Assembly: GCA_003487665.1 (NCBI GenBank)
Contig: DNFA01000088.1
Location: 10,899-25,780, forward strand
From: Oscillibacter sp.
GTDB taxonomy: Bacteria; Bacillota; Clostridia; Oscillospirales; Oscillospiraceae
Reading direction: 5' to 3'
DNA: 14,882 nucleotides
Shown: positions 8,244-14,730 of the stretch, piece by piece
How positions within the stretch are numbered: the stretch's first letter is position 1
Layout of the letters: each line of letters starts with the position of its first letter
The notes under the pieces: model-generated
What the model was told of the DNA's origin: nothing
What the model saw: the letters and a program-made list of their open reading frames with translations, nothing else
Database searches by the model: none
Position numbers and translations under genes: made by a program

Positions 8244-8324
8244 ACGTTTCCTCCATTCTGCTCCGGCACTCCCCCGGAGCTGCGTTTTTTTATTTTCTGC
8301 GCCTCCCCAGACGCGGGTTTACAG

Positions 8325-8337
8325 GTCATTCGGCGGG
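8325..8337. repeat. 13-bp direct repeat, copy 1
   Basis: GTCATTCGGCGGG occurs here and again at 8577-8589, where it includes the stop codon and last codons of the signal peptidase gene. The pair brackets the 239-base repeat-rich insert, as a duplicated target site would. The first six bases also match the start of local intergenic repeats, so a chance or family origin is possible. Confidence 0.6.
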
Positions 8338-8363
8338 TTATGCCCTCCCGCCCCGCAGTCCCT

Positions 8364-8435
8364 GTAGGGCGGGACCCATGTGTCCCGCCGCAGGTATGCG
8401 CTCACTCACGGCGGGGCACACAGGCCCCGCCCTAC
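8364..8435. repeat. Large nested inverted repeat
   Basis: Arms of 27 bases at 8364-8390 and 8409-8435 are reverse complements at 23 positions. Each arm holds a smaller hairpin of its own (GGCGGGA with TCCCGCC on the left, GGCGGGGC with GCCCCGCC on the right). The outer ends read GTAGGGCGGG and its complement. The structure fits a non-coding mobile or REP-like element rather than a protein-binding site, and could fold in the operon mRNA. Confidence 0.75.
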
Positions 8436-8526
8436 AACTCCTCGCAATGACACGTTTCCGTAGGGGACGGCGTCCTGCAGTGGAGCGCAGCGGAACAAAT
8501 GCCCTTGGGGTACGACGTCCCGCCCC

Positions 8527-8575
8527 TGTCATTCCGAGCCAGTGACCGATGTCACTGGCGTGGGAATCCGTTTCC
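8527..8575 (+). repeat. Intergenic repeat, copy A
   Basis: About 49 bases starting TGTCATTCCGAGCCAGTGA and ending GGGAATCCGTTTCC. It contains a perfect 9-bp stem, GCCAGTGAC with GTCACTGGC, around CGAT. A close relative in the same orientation lies at 9247-9294. The TCATT(C/G)CGAG start is shared, in reverse, by the string at 8440-8450, so several members are packed into this gap. Confidence 0.75.
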
Positions 8576-8576
8576 C

Positions 8577-8589
8577 GTCATTCGGCGGG
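8577..8589. repeat. 13-bp direct repeat, copy 2
   Basis: Second copy of GTCATTCGGCGGG. On the minus strand it contains the final codons and TGA of the SipW-type peptidase gene, so this is likely the original copy, and the copy at 8325-8337 the duplicated one. Confidence 0.6.
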
Positions 8590-9186
8590 CTTTTCCGCCT
8601 TCAGCCGCTCCAGCTCCCGGCGCAGCTGCTCCTTCTCCTCGTCACCGGCGCGGGTCTCCCGGCGGCGGCGCAGGATATCCCACACCACGAAGGCGCACAC
8701 CGGCACGCCGATGAAGATCACCATGCCCAGCGGCTTTTGCAGGAACAGCGCAAAGTCGCCCACCTTGGGAATACGGCCGCTGTACTGGCCGATGATCTGG
8801 TCGGCGCTGATAGGCTCATCCTCGGTGTTGTTGGCGTCGCCCTTGGTGACGAATTCCGTCCGGTCGGCGCTGATGGAGACGATGCGGTGGGTGACGACGA
8901 TGCTGCCGTCCATAAAGGCCACCACGTCGCCCACCTTCAGCTCGTCAATGTCGGCCTGCTTGGTAAAGATCAGGTCGCCCACCTCGATGTGATCCTCGGC
9001 GGTTCCGCTCATGGAGCCGGACAGCACCACCATGGGCGCTACGCCCAGCACGGTGGGCGGCGTCTCCGGGTGGAGGGTTCCCTTGACGATAATGATGATG
9101 TTGCACACCAGAAAGAACCCGAACACCACGCACAGCACCGCGCCGATAATATGCATCGCCGCGCCGCTTTTCTTTTCCTCTGTCAT
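8578..9186 (-). CDS. sipW: Signal peptidase I, SipW/ER type (first gene of matrix operon)
   Basis: Start taken at ATG 9186 with GGAAGGGG before it; the frame stays open to 9366 but that part is repeat, riboswitch terminator and AT-rich leader. 202 residues. An N-terminal membrane segment (about 10-34) is followed by VVLSGSM with the nucleophile Ser58, a GDLIFTK...VGDVVAF core, VVTHRIV with His100 in place of the LepB lysine, and TKGDANN (114-120). A second membrane segment (about 150-170) leads to a charged tail with heptad-like Glu/Arg/Leu. It belongs to the S26B Ser-His subfamily. It is first behind the riboswitch and most likely matures the TasA-like proteins downstream. The last codons and the stop lie in a 13-bp repeat, so the very C-terminus may have been altered by an insertion. 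Confidence 0.92.
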   Translation of the reverse strand: MTEEKKSGAAMHIIGAVLCVVFGFFLVCNIIIIVKGTLHPETPPTVLGVAPMVVLSGSMSGTAEDHIEVGDLIFTKQADIDELKVGDVVAFMDGSIVVTHRIVSISADRTEFVTKGDANNTEDEPISADQIIGQYSGRIPKVGDFALFLQKPLGMVIFIGVPVCAFVVWDILRRRRETRAGDEEKEQLRRELERLKAEKPAE

Positions 9187-9246
9187 GTGTTTACCCCTTC
9201 CAAAATTATTTTTATATGGACGATCCATATATACACATGCCCAAAT

Positions 9247-9294
9247 TGTCATTCTGAGCCAGTGATGGCCACCGGCGCGGGAATCCGTTTTCCC
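9247..9294 (+). repeat. Intergenic repeat, copy B
   Basis: TGTCATTCTGAGCCAGTGA ... GGGAATCCGTTTTCC, clearly related to copy A at 8527-8575 and in the same orientation. Its central stem is shorter (GCCAGTG with CACCGGC, one G-U pair on the minus strand). It sits between the riboswitch terminator and the ribosome site, so it is transcribed as part of the leader when the switch is open. Confidence 0.75.
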
Positions 9295-9298
9295 CGAA

Positions 9299-9359
9299 AA
9301 AAACAAAAAACCGGCTGCAAAAACAGCGTACCCGCAGGGTACGTTCTTTTGCAGCCGGT
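9299..9359 (-). terminator. Riboswitch-controlled intrinsic terminator
   Basis: On the minus strand ACCGGCTGCAAAA (9359-9347) pairs with its complement (9323-9310), with an inner 7-bp stem CGTACCC/GGGTACG (9343-9337 with 9333-9327), and a run of T (TTTTTTGTTTTTTT) follows at once. The 5' arm overlaps the last conserved strand of the c-di-GMP-I aptamer, so the two structures exclude each other. Confidence 0.88.
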
Positions 9360-9432
9360 CAATCATGCAGTCAGTCCTGTTTAGACACCTTGGCTTTGCG
9401 TCTCAGCCTTTCGGCTGATTTGCCAAATATTC
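9347..9432 (-). ncRNA. c-di-GMP-I (GEMM-I) riboswitch aptamer
   Basis: Reading the minus strand from about 9432: TTTGGC (9427-9422) pairs with GCCAAG (9394-9389) to make P1; inside are AAA, a six-bp stem TCAGCC/GGCTGA capped by a GAAA tetraloop (9412-9409), and the hallmark GACGCAAAGCC (9402-9392). A second domain with TCTAAAC (9385-9379, the tetraloop-receptor position) ends in ATGATTGACCGGCTGC (9366-9351), matching the family's usual GCCGGGTTGC-like 3' strand. These are the conserved blocks of the GEMM-I class. The terminator uses the same 3' strand as its 5' arm, so ligand binding should prevent termination: an ON switch for the matrix operon. A few GEMM-I members bind 3',3'-cGAMP; nucleotides alone do not let me exclude that here, but the neighbouring GGDEF gene favours c-di-GMP. 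Confidence 0.92.
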
Positions 9433-9443
9433 GATTCTTTGTA

Positions 9444-9472
9444 ATTATATTCTTTTTATCGTGTTTCGTCAA
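9444..9472 (-). promoter_or_regulatory. Sigma-A promoter of the matrix operon
   Basis: TTGACG (9472-9467), a 17-base spacer and TATAAT (9449-9444) form a near-consensus promoter. Transcription should start near 9437, a few bases before the first riboswitch stem. A promoter this strong in front of a transcriptional riboswitch suggests constant initiation with control at the leader. Confidence 0.88.
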
Positions 9473-9528
9473 ACGTCATCTTGCATAAATTTTTGTGGTA
9501 TCATTGCGTCGATTTTTGGCGAATACGC

Positions 9529-9876
9529 CTATTTCAGCTCCTCAAGCGCGGCCAGCACCCGCCGGTAGGCCGTCTCCGTCTCCGCCAGACGCGCCTGCGC
9601 GCCGGACAGATCGCCGCGGCGCAGGCACTCCGTCATGTCCGATGCCAGCGCCCGCAGCCGCTCCAGCCCCAGATTGGCGGCCACGCCCTTCAGGGTGTGC
9701 GCCGCGCGGAAAGCGGTCTGCACATCGCCGCGCCCCAGCGCTTCGGACAGCTGGGGAAACGAGTCGTCCAGCGGAAACAGCCGCAGGAATCGCAGCGCAT
9801 GATCCGCGCCGCCCAGGCGCGGCGCGGCCTCGGCGGCGGTGCCGCCGACAGCACGGTAGAATTGGTCAAGCGTCAT
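9529..9876 (-). CDS. Stand-alone HPt (histidine phosphotransfer) protein
   Basis: 115 residues from ATG 9876, with GGAGGAAG before it and an 11-base overlap with the end of the hybrid kinase gene. All helical, with the HPt signature RAAHTLKGVAANLGLERL, placing the phosphorylated histidine at His60. Length and helix layout fit a single Hpt domain (about 5-113) with no other module and no membrane segment. It should carry phosphoryl groups from the receiver of the adjacent hybrid kinase to another receiver; the only other receiver in the window is that of the GGDEF/HD-GYP protein at the head of the operon. The partner is inferred. Confidence 0.92.
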   Translation of the reverse strand: MTLDQFYRAVGGTAAEAAPRLGGADHALRFLRLFPLDDSFPQLSEALGRGDVQTAFRAAHTLKGVAANLGLERLRALASDMTECLRRGDLSGAQARLAETETAYRRVLAALEELK

Positions 9877-11986
9877 GGCGCTTCCTCCTTATGCATTCCA
9901 CGATGGTGCGCAGCATCTGCGCCGCGTCCAGCGGCTTGGGAATATGCCCGTCCATGCCCGCCTCCAGGCAGGCCGCCACGTCCTCGTCAAAGAGGTTGGC
10001 GGTCATGGCGATGATGGGCAGCGCCGCATCGGGGCGCTCCATGGCGCGGATGGCGCGGGTGGCGTCCAGCCCGTCCATGACCGGCATCATCACGTCCATG
10101 AGTACCGCGTCCAGCTCTCCGGGCTTCGACGCGGCGAATGTCTCCACCGCCTCGCGGCCGTCCCGCGCCTGTACCACCTGCGCACCGGCGTCCTCCAGCA
10201 GATAGACGGCGATCTGGCGGTTCAGGTCGTCGTCCTCCGCCACCAGAATGCGGCAGCCCGTCAGGGACGGCAGCGCCGCAGGTATGGCCGTCGGCTCCGG
10301 GTCGGTACGGGGTATGACAGGCATGCTGATCTCAAACCGCGTGCCCGCGTCACGGGCGCTGTCCACCCGGATGGTGCCGCCGTGCCCGTCCACGATGCGC
10401 TTCACCACCGCCAGACCCAGTCCCACGCCTCCGGCGGTATCGTCGCGCACGGCGTTCTCCTGTGCGAAGGCCTCGAACATGCGCTTCTGGAACTCCTCGC
10501 TCATGCCCACGCCGTCGTCCTCGCAGATAAACGTCAGCCGGCAGATGCCGTCCGCGTCATAGGCGGTACGGAAGCGGCAGCGCACCTCGCCGCCGGGAAA
10601 GCTGTATTTGATGGCGTTGCCGATGATATTCTGGCATATCTGGCGCAGATGCAGCGGGTTGCCCTGGAGCTCATCACACGCCAGCGCCATCTCTGGCTCC
10701 GCCAGCGTCACGCCGCGCTCCTCCGCCTGCGCCCGCGCCAGCAGCATGACCTCATCCAGCTCCGTTGACAGGCGATAGGGCATGGTCACGGAGCCAGTTT
10801 CCTTCCGGCTCAGGCGATTCAGCGTCAGGATGTCGTTGACCAGCGCCAGAAGATAGCGCGCGGCGGTCTGCGCCTTCTCGCGGCAGTCCTGCACCCGCTC
10901 CCGGTCGTCCGGGCTGCGTCCGATAATCTCCAGCATGCCCATGATGATGTTGATGGGCGTGCGGATATCGTGGGACATGCTGCGCAGGAAGTCCGTCTTA
11001 GACTGATCCGCCGCGGTCGCCCGCTGCACCTCGGCCTCCAGCTGCCGCTGGTAGATCTTCTCCCGGCGCTTGCGCTCCTGATCGGCGCCCATCAGAAGCA
11101 GCAGCATCACCACCACCGCCGCCGCGTAGACGCCGAAGACGGCGATGACCGCGTTGCGGCTTCGGGCGAACACATAGCTCTCCGCTATGAATACATACAG
11201 GCGGTACTCCCGATACAGGCCGCGCACGCCGAGAAACGCCTCGTCGGTGTTGATCCGTGTCATGGTGCTGCCGCCGCCGGCCTCGTCCAGCGCACAGATC
11301 AGGGCGACCTGCGAAACCGGCTTTCCATGCTGCGTCTCGTCGCTGGAGCCGATGACCGTCTCGCCGTCGGTGATGTAGGCATAGACCCTGTTGCTCAGCA
11401 CCGTCTCATACCCGGCCAGCAGACTCTCCACCGACGACTGATAGGCCGCTAGCTCGCCGGTGCTGCGCTGGCGGGCGCAAAAGATGACGCCCGGCGCGTC
11501 CTGCCGCGCCACCGCCGCGATGTCATAGAATTTACCGTTGCGGGTCAGGCGCTGGGAGAATATTTTCTCCGGATACTGCCGTATGGCGGCGATGGCGCTG
11601 CCGGTGTACAGGTCGTGCCACTCGCCCTCGCCGTAGGCAAACTCCGGCTTCAGCTCGCCATCCAGCACCAGCACGTCGGTCATGCGCTGGCGCCGTGCGT
11701 AATCCTCCAGATATTCGTCTGTCCAGATACCGGGCAGCAGCACGCCGGATGTGGCCAGCTCCGCCGCCTGCTCCGTCAGGCGCACAAGGCTCTTCACCTC
11801 GTCCGCCACGATGATCTCCCGGTAGGTGACGCACTGGCGCTCAAGATAGTACACCGTGCGATCCATGGTGCGCTGGGCGTCCCGGCGGCCGAGATATATC
11901 CCCACCAGCGCCGTGGCCGCAACAGTCACAAACCCCACCGCCAGCATGACCAGAAGGGCGGCCTTGTTGGAAATTCTCTTCATCAT
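9866..11986 (-). CDS. Hybrid sensor histidine kinase
   Basis: I start it at ATG 11986 (or 11983), four bases after the upstream stop, with GGTGGGGTGA before it; the frame opens further upstream only by overlapping the previous gene. 706 residues. A membrane segment (about 9-32), an extracytoplasmic sensor region (about 35-275, probably Cache/PAS-like fold), and a second membrane segment (about 279-299) precede a short coiled coil. The H box is FLRSMSHDIRTP with His339; N box QNIIGNAIKYS (452-462); G1 EDDGVGM (489-495); G2 GGVGLGL (519-525). A receiver domain (about 578-698) has Asp631 in LMDVMMPVMDG, Thr662 and Lys684. All catalytic residues look intact. It probably senses the co-encoded solute-binding lipoprotein and feeds the HPt protein that follows. 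Confidence 0.93.
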   Translation of the reverse strand: MMKRISNKAALLVMLAVGFVTVAATALVGIYLGRRDAQRTMDRTVYYLERQCVTYREIIVADEVKSLVRLTEQAAELATSGVLLPGIWTDEYLEDYARRQRMTDVLVLDGELKPEFAYGEGEWHDLYTGSAIAAIRQYPEKIFSQRLTRNGKFYDIAAVARQDAPGVIFCARQRSTGELAAYQSSVESLLAGYETVLSNRVYAYITDGETVIGSSDETQHGKPVSQVALICALDEAGGGSTMTRINTDEAFLGVRGLYREYRLYVFIAESYVFARSRNAVIAVFGVYAAAVVVMLLLLMGADQERKRREKIYQRQLEAEVQRATAADQSKTDFLRSMSHDIRTPINIIMGMLEIIGRSPDDRERVQDCREKAQTAARYLLALVNDILTLNRLSRKETGSVTMPYRLSTELDEVMLLARAQAEERGVTLAEPEMALACDELQGNPLHLRQICQNIIGNAIKYSFPGGEVRCRFRTAYDADGICRLTFICEDDGVGMSEEFQKRMFEAFAQENAVRDDTAGGVGLGLAVVKRIVDGHGGTIRVDSARDAGTRFEISMPVIPRTDPEPTAIPAALPSLTGCRILVAEDDDLNRQIAVYLLEDAGAQVVQARDGREAVETFAASKPGELDAVLMDVMMPVMDGLDATRAIRAMERPDAALPIIAMTANLFDEDVAACLEAGMDGHIPKPLDAAQMLRTIVECIRRKRHDA

Positions 11987-11990
11987 GGCG

Positions 11991-12779
11991 TCACCCCACC
12001 AAGGCCGCTTTCGCGTCCACACCGTATCCCGCCAGAATATCCGCGATGGTGCCGTCCTCCTTCATCTCCTCCAGCACCGCGTCCAGCTGCTCGGCCAGAC
12101 CGCGGTCATCCTCCAGGCTGAAGGCCGCACCCAGCCCCACACGCAGCAGCTCCTGCTCCAATATCCGGTAGCTGCCCGTATGGTGGCTCATAAAGTGCCG
12201 GTAGGCCGTCTCGTGACCGGCTCCGGCATCCACGTAGCTCTTGTTCAGCGCGGCGAACACCTCGTCCATGCTGACGAAGCTGTACACGTTCTGTACCTGC
12301 TCCACGCCGTCCACCTGATGGTTCAGCAGCAGCTCCTCCGGTCTGGAGCCGTTCTGCACGGCGATCCGCTTTCCGTTCAGATCGCTGAGCCGGTAAATGC
12401 CGCTGTCGCTGCGTACCACCATCACCTGACGGCTGTACATATACGGCCCTGCCCACTGGTAGCGATCCTCGCGTCCTGTCATGGAAAAGCAGCCCCAGAG
12501 ACAGTCCACCGTGCCCTGCTCCAGCAGGATGTCCTTGAACTGCCATGCGATGTTCTGAAATTCCGGCTCGTATCCCATGCGGCGGCAGGCTTCCGTGGCG
12601 ATCTCCACATCAATGCCGGCAAAGGAGCCGCCCTCGTCCAGATAGAAGTACGGCTCGTAGTTGTCGCTGCCGATGACCAGCTTCGGCAGCGGCTCGTCCT
12701 GCTCCTGCCGTCCGCAGCCGCACAGCACCAGCGCGCACAGCACCAGCAGCGCCGCCAGCCGTTTCCCTATATGCGTCAT
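11991..12779 (-). CDS. Family-3 solute-binding lipoprotein (likely sensor partner)
   Basis: Starts at ATG 12779, overlapping the stop of the previous gene as ATGA, with GGGGAGGAGA before it; the frame opens to 12839 but that lies inside the upstream gene. 262 residues. A lipoprotein signal peptide ends at LCGC (Cys22 lipidated, an acceptable though not perfect lipobox). The rest matches periplasmic binding protein family 3 (SBP_bac_3): KLVIGSDNYEPYFYLDEGGSFAGIDVEIATEACRRMG near the start, FKDILLEQGTVDCLWGCFSMTGRE in the first lobe, and SDLNGKRIAVQNGS at the hinge. Family members bind amino acids or similar small ligands for ABC importers, but no transporter genes are present. Its place between two signalling genes suggests a ligand-binding subunit for the kinase. 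The ligand is unknown. Confidence 0.88.
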   Translation of the reverse strand: MTHIGKRLAALLVLCALVLCGCGRQEQDEPLPKLVIGSDNYEPYFYLDEGGSFAGIDVEIATEACRRMGYEPEFQNIAWQFKDILLEQGTVDCLWGCFSMTGREDRYQWAGPYMYSRQVMVVRSDSGIYRLSDLNGKRIAVQNGSRPEELLLNHQVDGVEQVQNVYSFVSMDEVFAALNKSYVDAGAGHETAYRHFMSHHTGSYRILEQELLRVGLGAAFSLEDDRGLAEQLDAVLEEMKEDGTIADILAGYGVDAKAALVG

Positions 12780-14683
12780 TGGTTCTCCTCCCCGGTGTAA
12801 ACCTCGCGGCGCAGCGTACCCTGCAGCTCCCGCAGGCACTCCGTCAGCAGCGGGTCAAAGGCGCCGCACTCCCCCGCCGCGATCATCTCCATAGCCTTCT
12901 CCATGGGGTACGGCTCCTTGTATACCCGACGGCTGACCAGCGCGTCGAACACGTCCGCCAGCCCCGCCGCCTGTGCCGCGATGGGTATTTCCTCGCCCCG
13001 CAGCCCGTCCGGATAACCCTTACCGTCAATACGCTCGTGGTGCCAGCGGCATATCTCCGCCGCCGTTTCCAGCAGCGGCTCGCCCTGATAGTCCTTCATG
13101 CTGCGCAGGATCGTCTCGCCCATGACCGGATGTCCCTTGATGATCTCAAATTCCTCCGCCGTCAGCTTGCCGGGCTTGTTGAGTATCTCGTCGGGAATGT
13201 CCAGCTTGCCGATATCGTGAAACATGGCCGCCGCCGCAATGCGCCGGCAATCCGGCCGGGTGAGCCGGTACCGGTCGGTCTTTTCCGTCAGGCGCTCCAG
13301 CAGCAGCTCCGTCAGGCGGCGGATATGGCGGGCGTGATCGCCGCCCTCGCCGTTGCGGTAAGCCACGATCCGCGCCAGCACGTCGGCCATCATGCCGCTG
13401 CTGCGCTCCTGCGCACGCGCCTGCTGTATCAGCACCGATGTGAGCCGCCGCTGGCGGGCGTACAGCTTCACCGTGTTCATCACCCGGCGGCGCACCACCT
13501 GCACATCGAAGGGGCGCTCGATGTAATCTGCCACGCCCAGCTCATAGGCGTGGCTCATGCTATCCGCCGAGGTATCCGCCGTGATCATGATGACCGGGAT
13601 GTCGTCCAGCAGCTCCCTCCGCTGCATCTCCTCCAGCACCTGAATACCGTCCATGCCCGGCATGATCATATCCAGCAGCACCAGCGCGATGTCTGTTCCA
13701 TATTTTTCCAGCTGTGCCATGCACTCCGCGCCGTCCGCCGCCTCTGCCAGCTGAAACTCCCCGCCCAGCATCTCCCGCAGAATGGCGCGGTTCAGGGGCG
13801 CATCGTCCACGATGAGGATGCGCTGCGCCGTCTCGCCGCCGACCGTCTCCTCGTCCCCCTCCCTGACCACCGCGTCCTTCCTCCGCTTGGCGCGGTACAT
13901 AAGCCGGTCGGCGCGGTGGGCGGCCGCCGCTATCGTTTCACCCTGCGCCATCACGCAGCCGATGCTGACCGTCAGCCGCAGCTCATCGCCGCAGCCGGGT
14001 ATGTCGGCGCTCTGCACCCGCTGCCGCACCGTCTCCAGCATGGCGGCGAACTCCTTTTCCTCCGCTTGGGGCACCAGTATCAGAAATTCGTCACCGCCGT
14101 ACCGCACCAGCGAGCCGCGGCTGCCCAGCTCCCGGCGGATCACCTCCGCCAGCGCCCAGAGCGCCTTGTCCCCCACGCTGTGCCCGTACACGTCGTTGTA
14201 CAGCTTCAGGTCGTCCATATCCACCAGCGCCACGCCGCCGCGGAACGCCTCCGCGCTCATGTCGCGCTCGTAGTGGTTGCGGCTGAGCGCGCCGGTCAGA
14301 ACGTCCTGCTCCTGCTCCTGGGTGTCCCGGCCGGAGATCACCAGCACGTTGTCGTCCACCCGGTCGATGCGGATGTCGTACTGGCGGTACGCCTGCCCGC
14401 CCTGCCGGAAGCGCAGGCGAAAGCTGTCGTTATCCGCGTTCCCATCGAAAAAGCCGCGCAGGTTTTCGCCGCTGAGATAGCGCGTCCAGACATCCTTTTC
14501 CGCTGACACGGCGCAGCCGTCCCGGAAGATGTTCCGCAGTTCGTCCACGCTGTACCACTTGTCGCTGATCCCCTGCGCCAGTCCGGTCTTGCACACCCGC
14601 AGCTTGCCGCAGCTCCTGTCGTATTCGCACACCGTGTCGCAGAAGGGCAGCAGCGCCGCGATAAACCGATCCTTTTCCATCAT
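12776..14683 (-). CDS. GGDEF-receiver-HD-GYP protein (c-di-GMP synthesis and breakdown)
   Basis: 635 residues from ATG 14683 (Met2 also possible), behind a weak GGGG site. Residues 1-120 look PAS-like. GGDEF domain (about 122-275): DVLTGALSR, DMDDLKLYNDVYGHSVGD and an intact RYGGDEF (GGDEF at 196-200); the product-inhibition RxxD that would lie at 187-190 reads GSRG, so the I-site is missing. Receiver domain (about 287-405): VDD, Asp338 in LLDMIMPGMDG, Thr368, but Arg390 in the place of the usual lysine (YIERPF). HD-GYP domain (about 430-620): His489-Asp490 in FHDIGKLDIP, GHPVMGE, HHERIDGKGYPDGL (548-561) and DVFDAL, all intact. Cyclase and phosphodiesterase halves both look active, joined by a phosphorylatable receiver. 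No membrane segment. It heads the signalling operon and is the probable output of the phosphorelay. Confidence 0.93.
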   Translation of the reverse strand: MMEKDRFIAALLPFCDTVCEYDRSCGKLRVCKTGLAQGISDKWYSVDELRNIFRDGCAVSAEKDVWTRYLSGENLRGFFDGNADNDSFRLRFRQGGQAYRQYDIRIDRVDDNVLVISGRDTQEQEQDVLTGALSRNHYERDMSAEAFRGGVALVDMDDLKLYNDVYGHSVGDKALWALAEVIRRELGSRGSLVRYGGDEFLILVPQAEEKEFAAMLETVRQRVQSADIPGCGDELRLTVSIGCVMAQGETIAAAAHRADRLMYRAKRRKDAVVREGDEETVGGETAQRILIVDDAPLNRAILREMLGGEFQLAEAADGAECMAQLEKYGTDIALVLLDMIMPGMDGIQVLEEMQRRELLDDIPVIMITADTSADSMSHAYELGVADYIERPFDVQVVRRRVMNTVKLYARQRRLTSVLIQQARAQERSSGMMADVLARIVAYRNGEGGDHARHIRRLTELLLERLTEKTDRYRLTRPDCRRIAAAAMFHDIGKLDIPDEILNKPGKLTAEEFEIIKGHPVMGETILRSMKDYQGEPLLETAAEICRWHHERIDGKGYPDGLRGEEIPIAAQAAGLADVFDALVSRRVYKEPYPMEKAMEMIAAGECGAFDPLLTECLRELQGTLRREVYTGEENQ

Positions 14684-14730
14684 AGCGATTACCCCATACC
14701 GTCACGCCGTCGCCGGCATTTTGTCTGTAT

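Larger units (their letters stand above)
8244..8577. other. 334-base gap, mostly a repeat-built insert
   Basis: No gene is supported here. On the minus strand the order is: the stop of the peptidase gene, a 13-bp direct repeat shared with 8325-8337, an intergenic repeat copy (8527-8575), an imperfect palindromic stretch (about 8460-8527), a large inverted repeat (8364-8435), the second 13-bp repeat, a short AT-rich part (about 8281-8297), and a 7-bp hairpin (8260-8266 with 8274-8280) just before the ribosome site of the TasA-like gene. I see no convincing promoter. Confidence 0.7.
9187..9528. other. 342-base gene-free leader region
   Basis: This is the leader of the matrix operon on the minus strand: promoter (9444-9472), riboswitch (about 9347-9432), terminator (9299-9359), intergenic repeat copy B (9247-9294), an 8-bp AT-rich hairpin (TATATGGA at 9213-9220 with TCCATATA at 9224-9231), then the ribosome site of the peptidase gene. 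I see no clear terminator for the signalling operon between its last stop (9529) and this promoter. Confidence 0.8.

Noticed and set aside
8364..8435. CRISPR repeat or tRNA-like structure
   Set aside because: Only one inverted pair, no regular spacers, and no tRNA arms or conserved loop sequences.
8338..8576. Insertion sequence with transposase
   Set aside because: The insert is too short and has no coding frame with transposase features; the short open frames here follow from its palindromes.
9187..9366. N-terminal extension of the first signal peptidase to 9366
   Set aside because: It would translate the riboswitch terminator and repeat copy B; the ATG at 9186 has a ribosome site and begins a normal SipW-type N-terminus.
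12779..14506. 575-codon open frame on the plus strand
   Set aside because: Antisense shadow of the GGDEF-receiver-HD-GYP gene, rich in His, Arg, Gln and Leu, with no recognisable motif.
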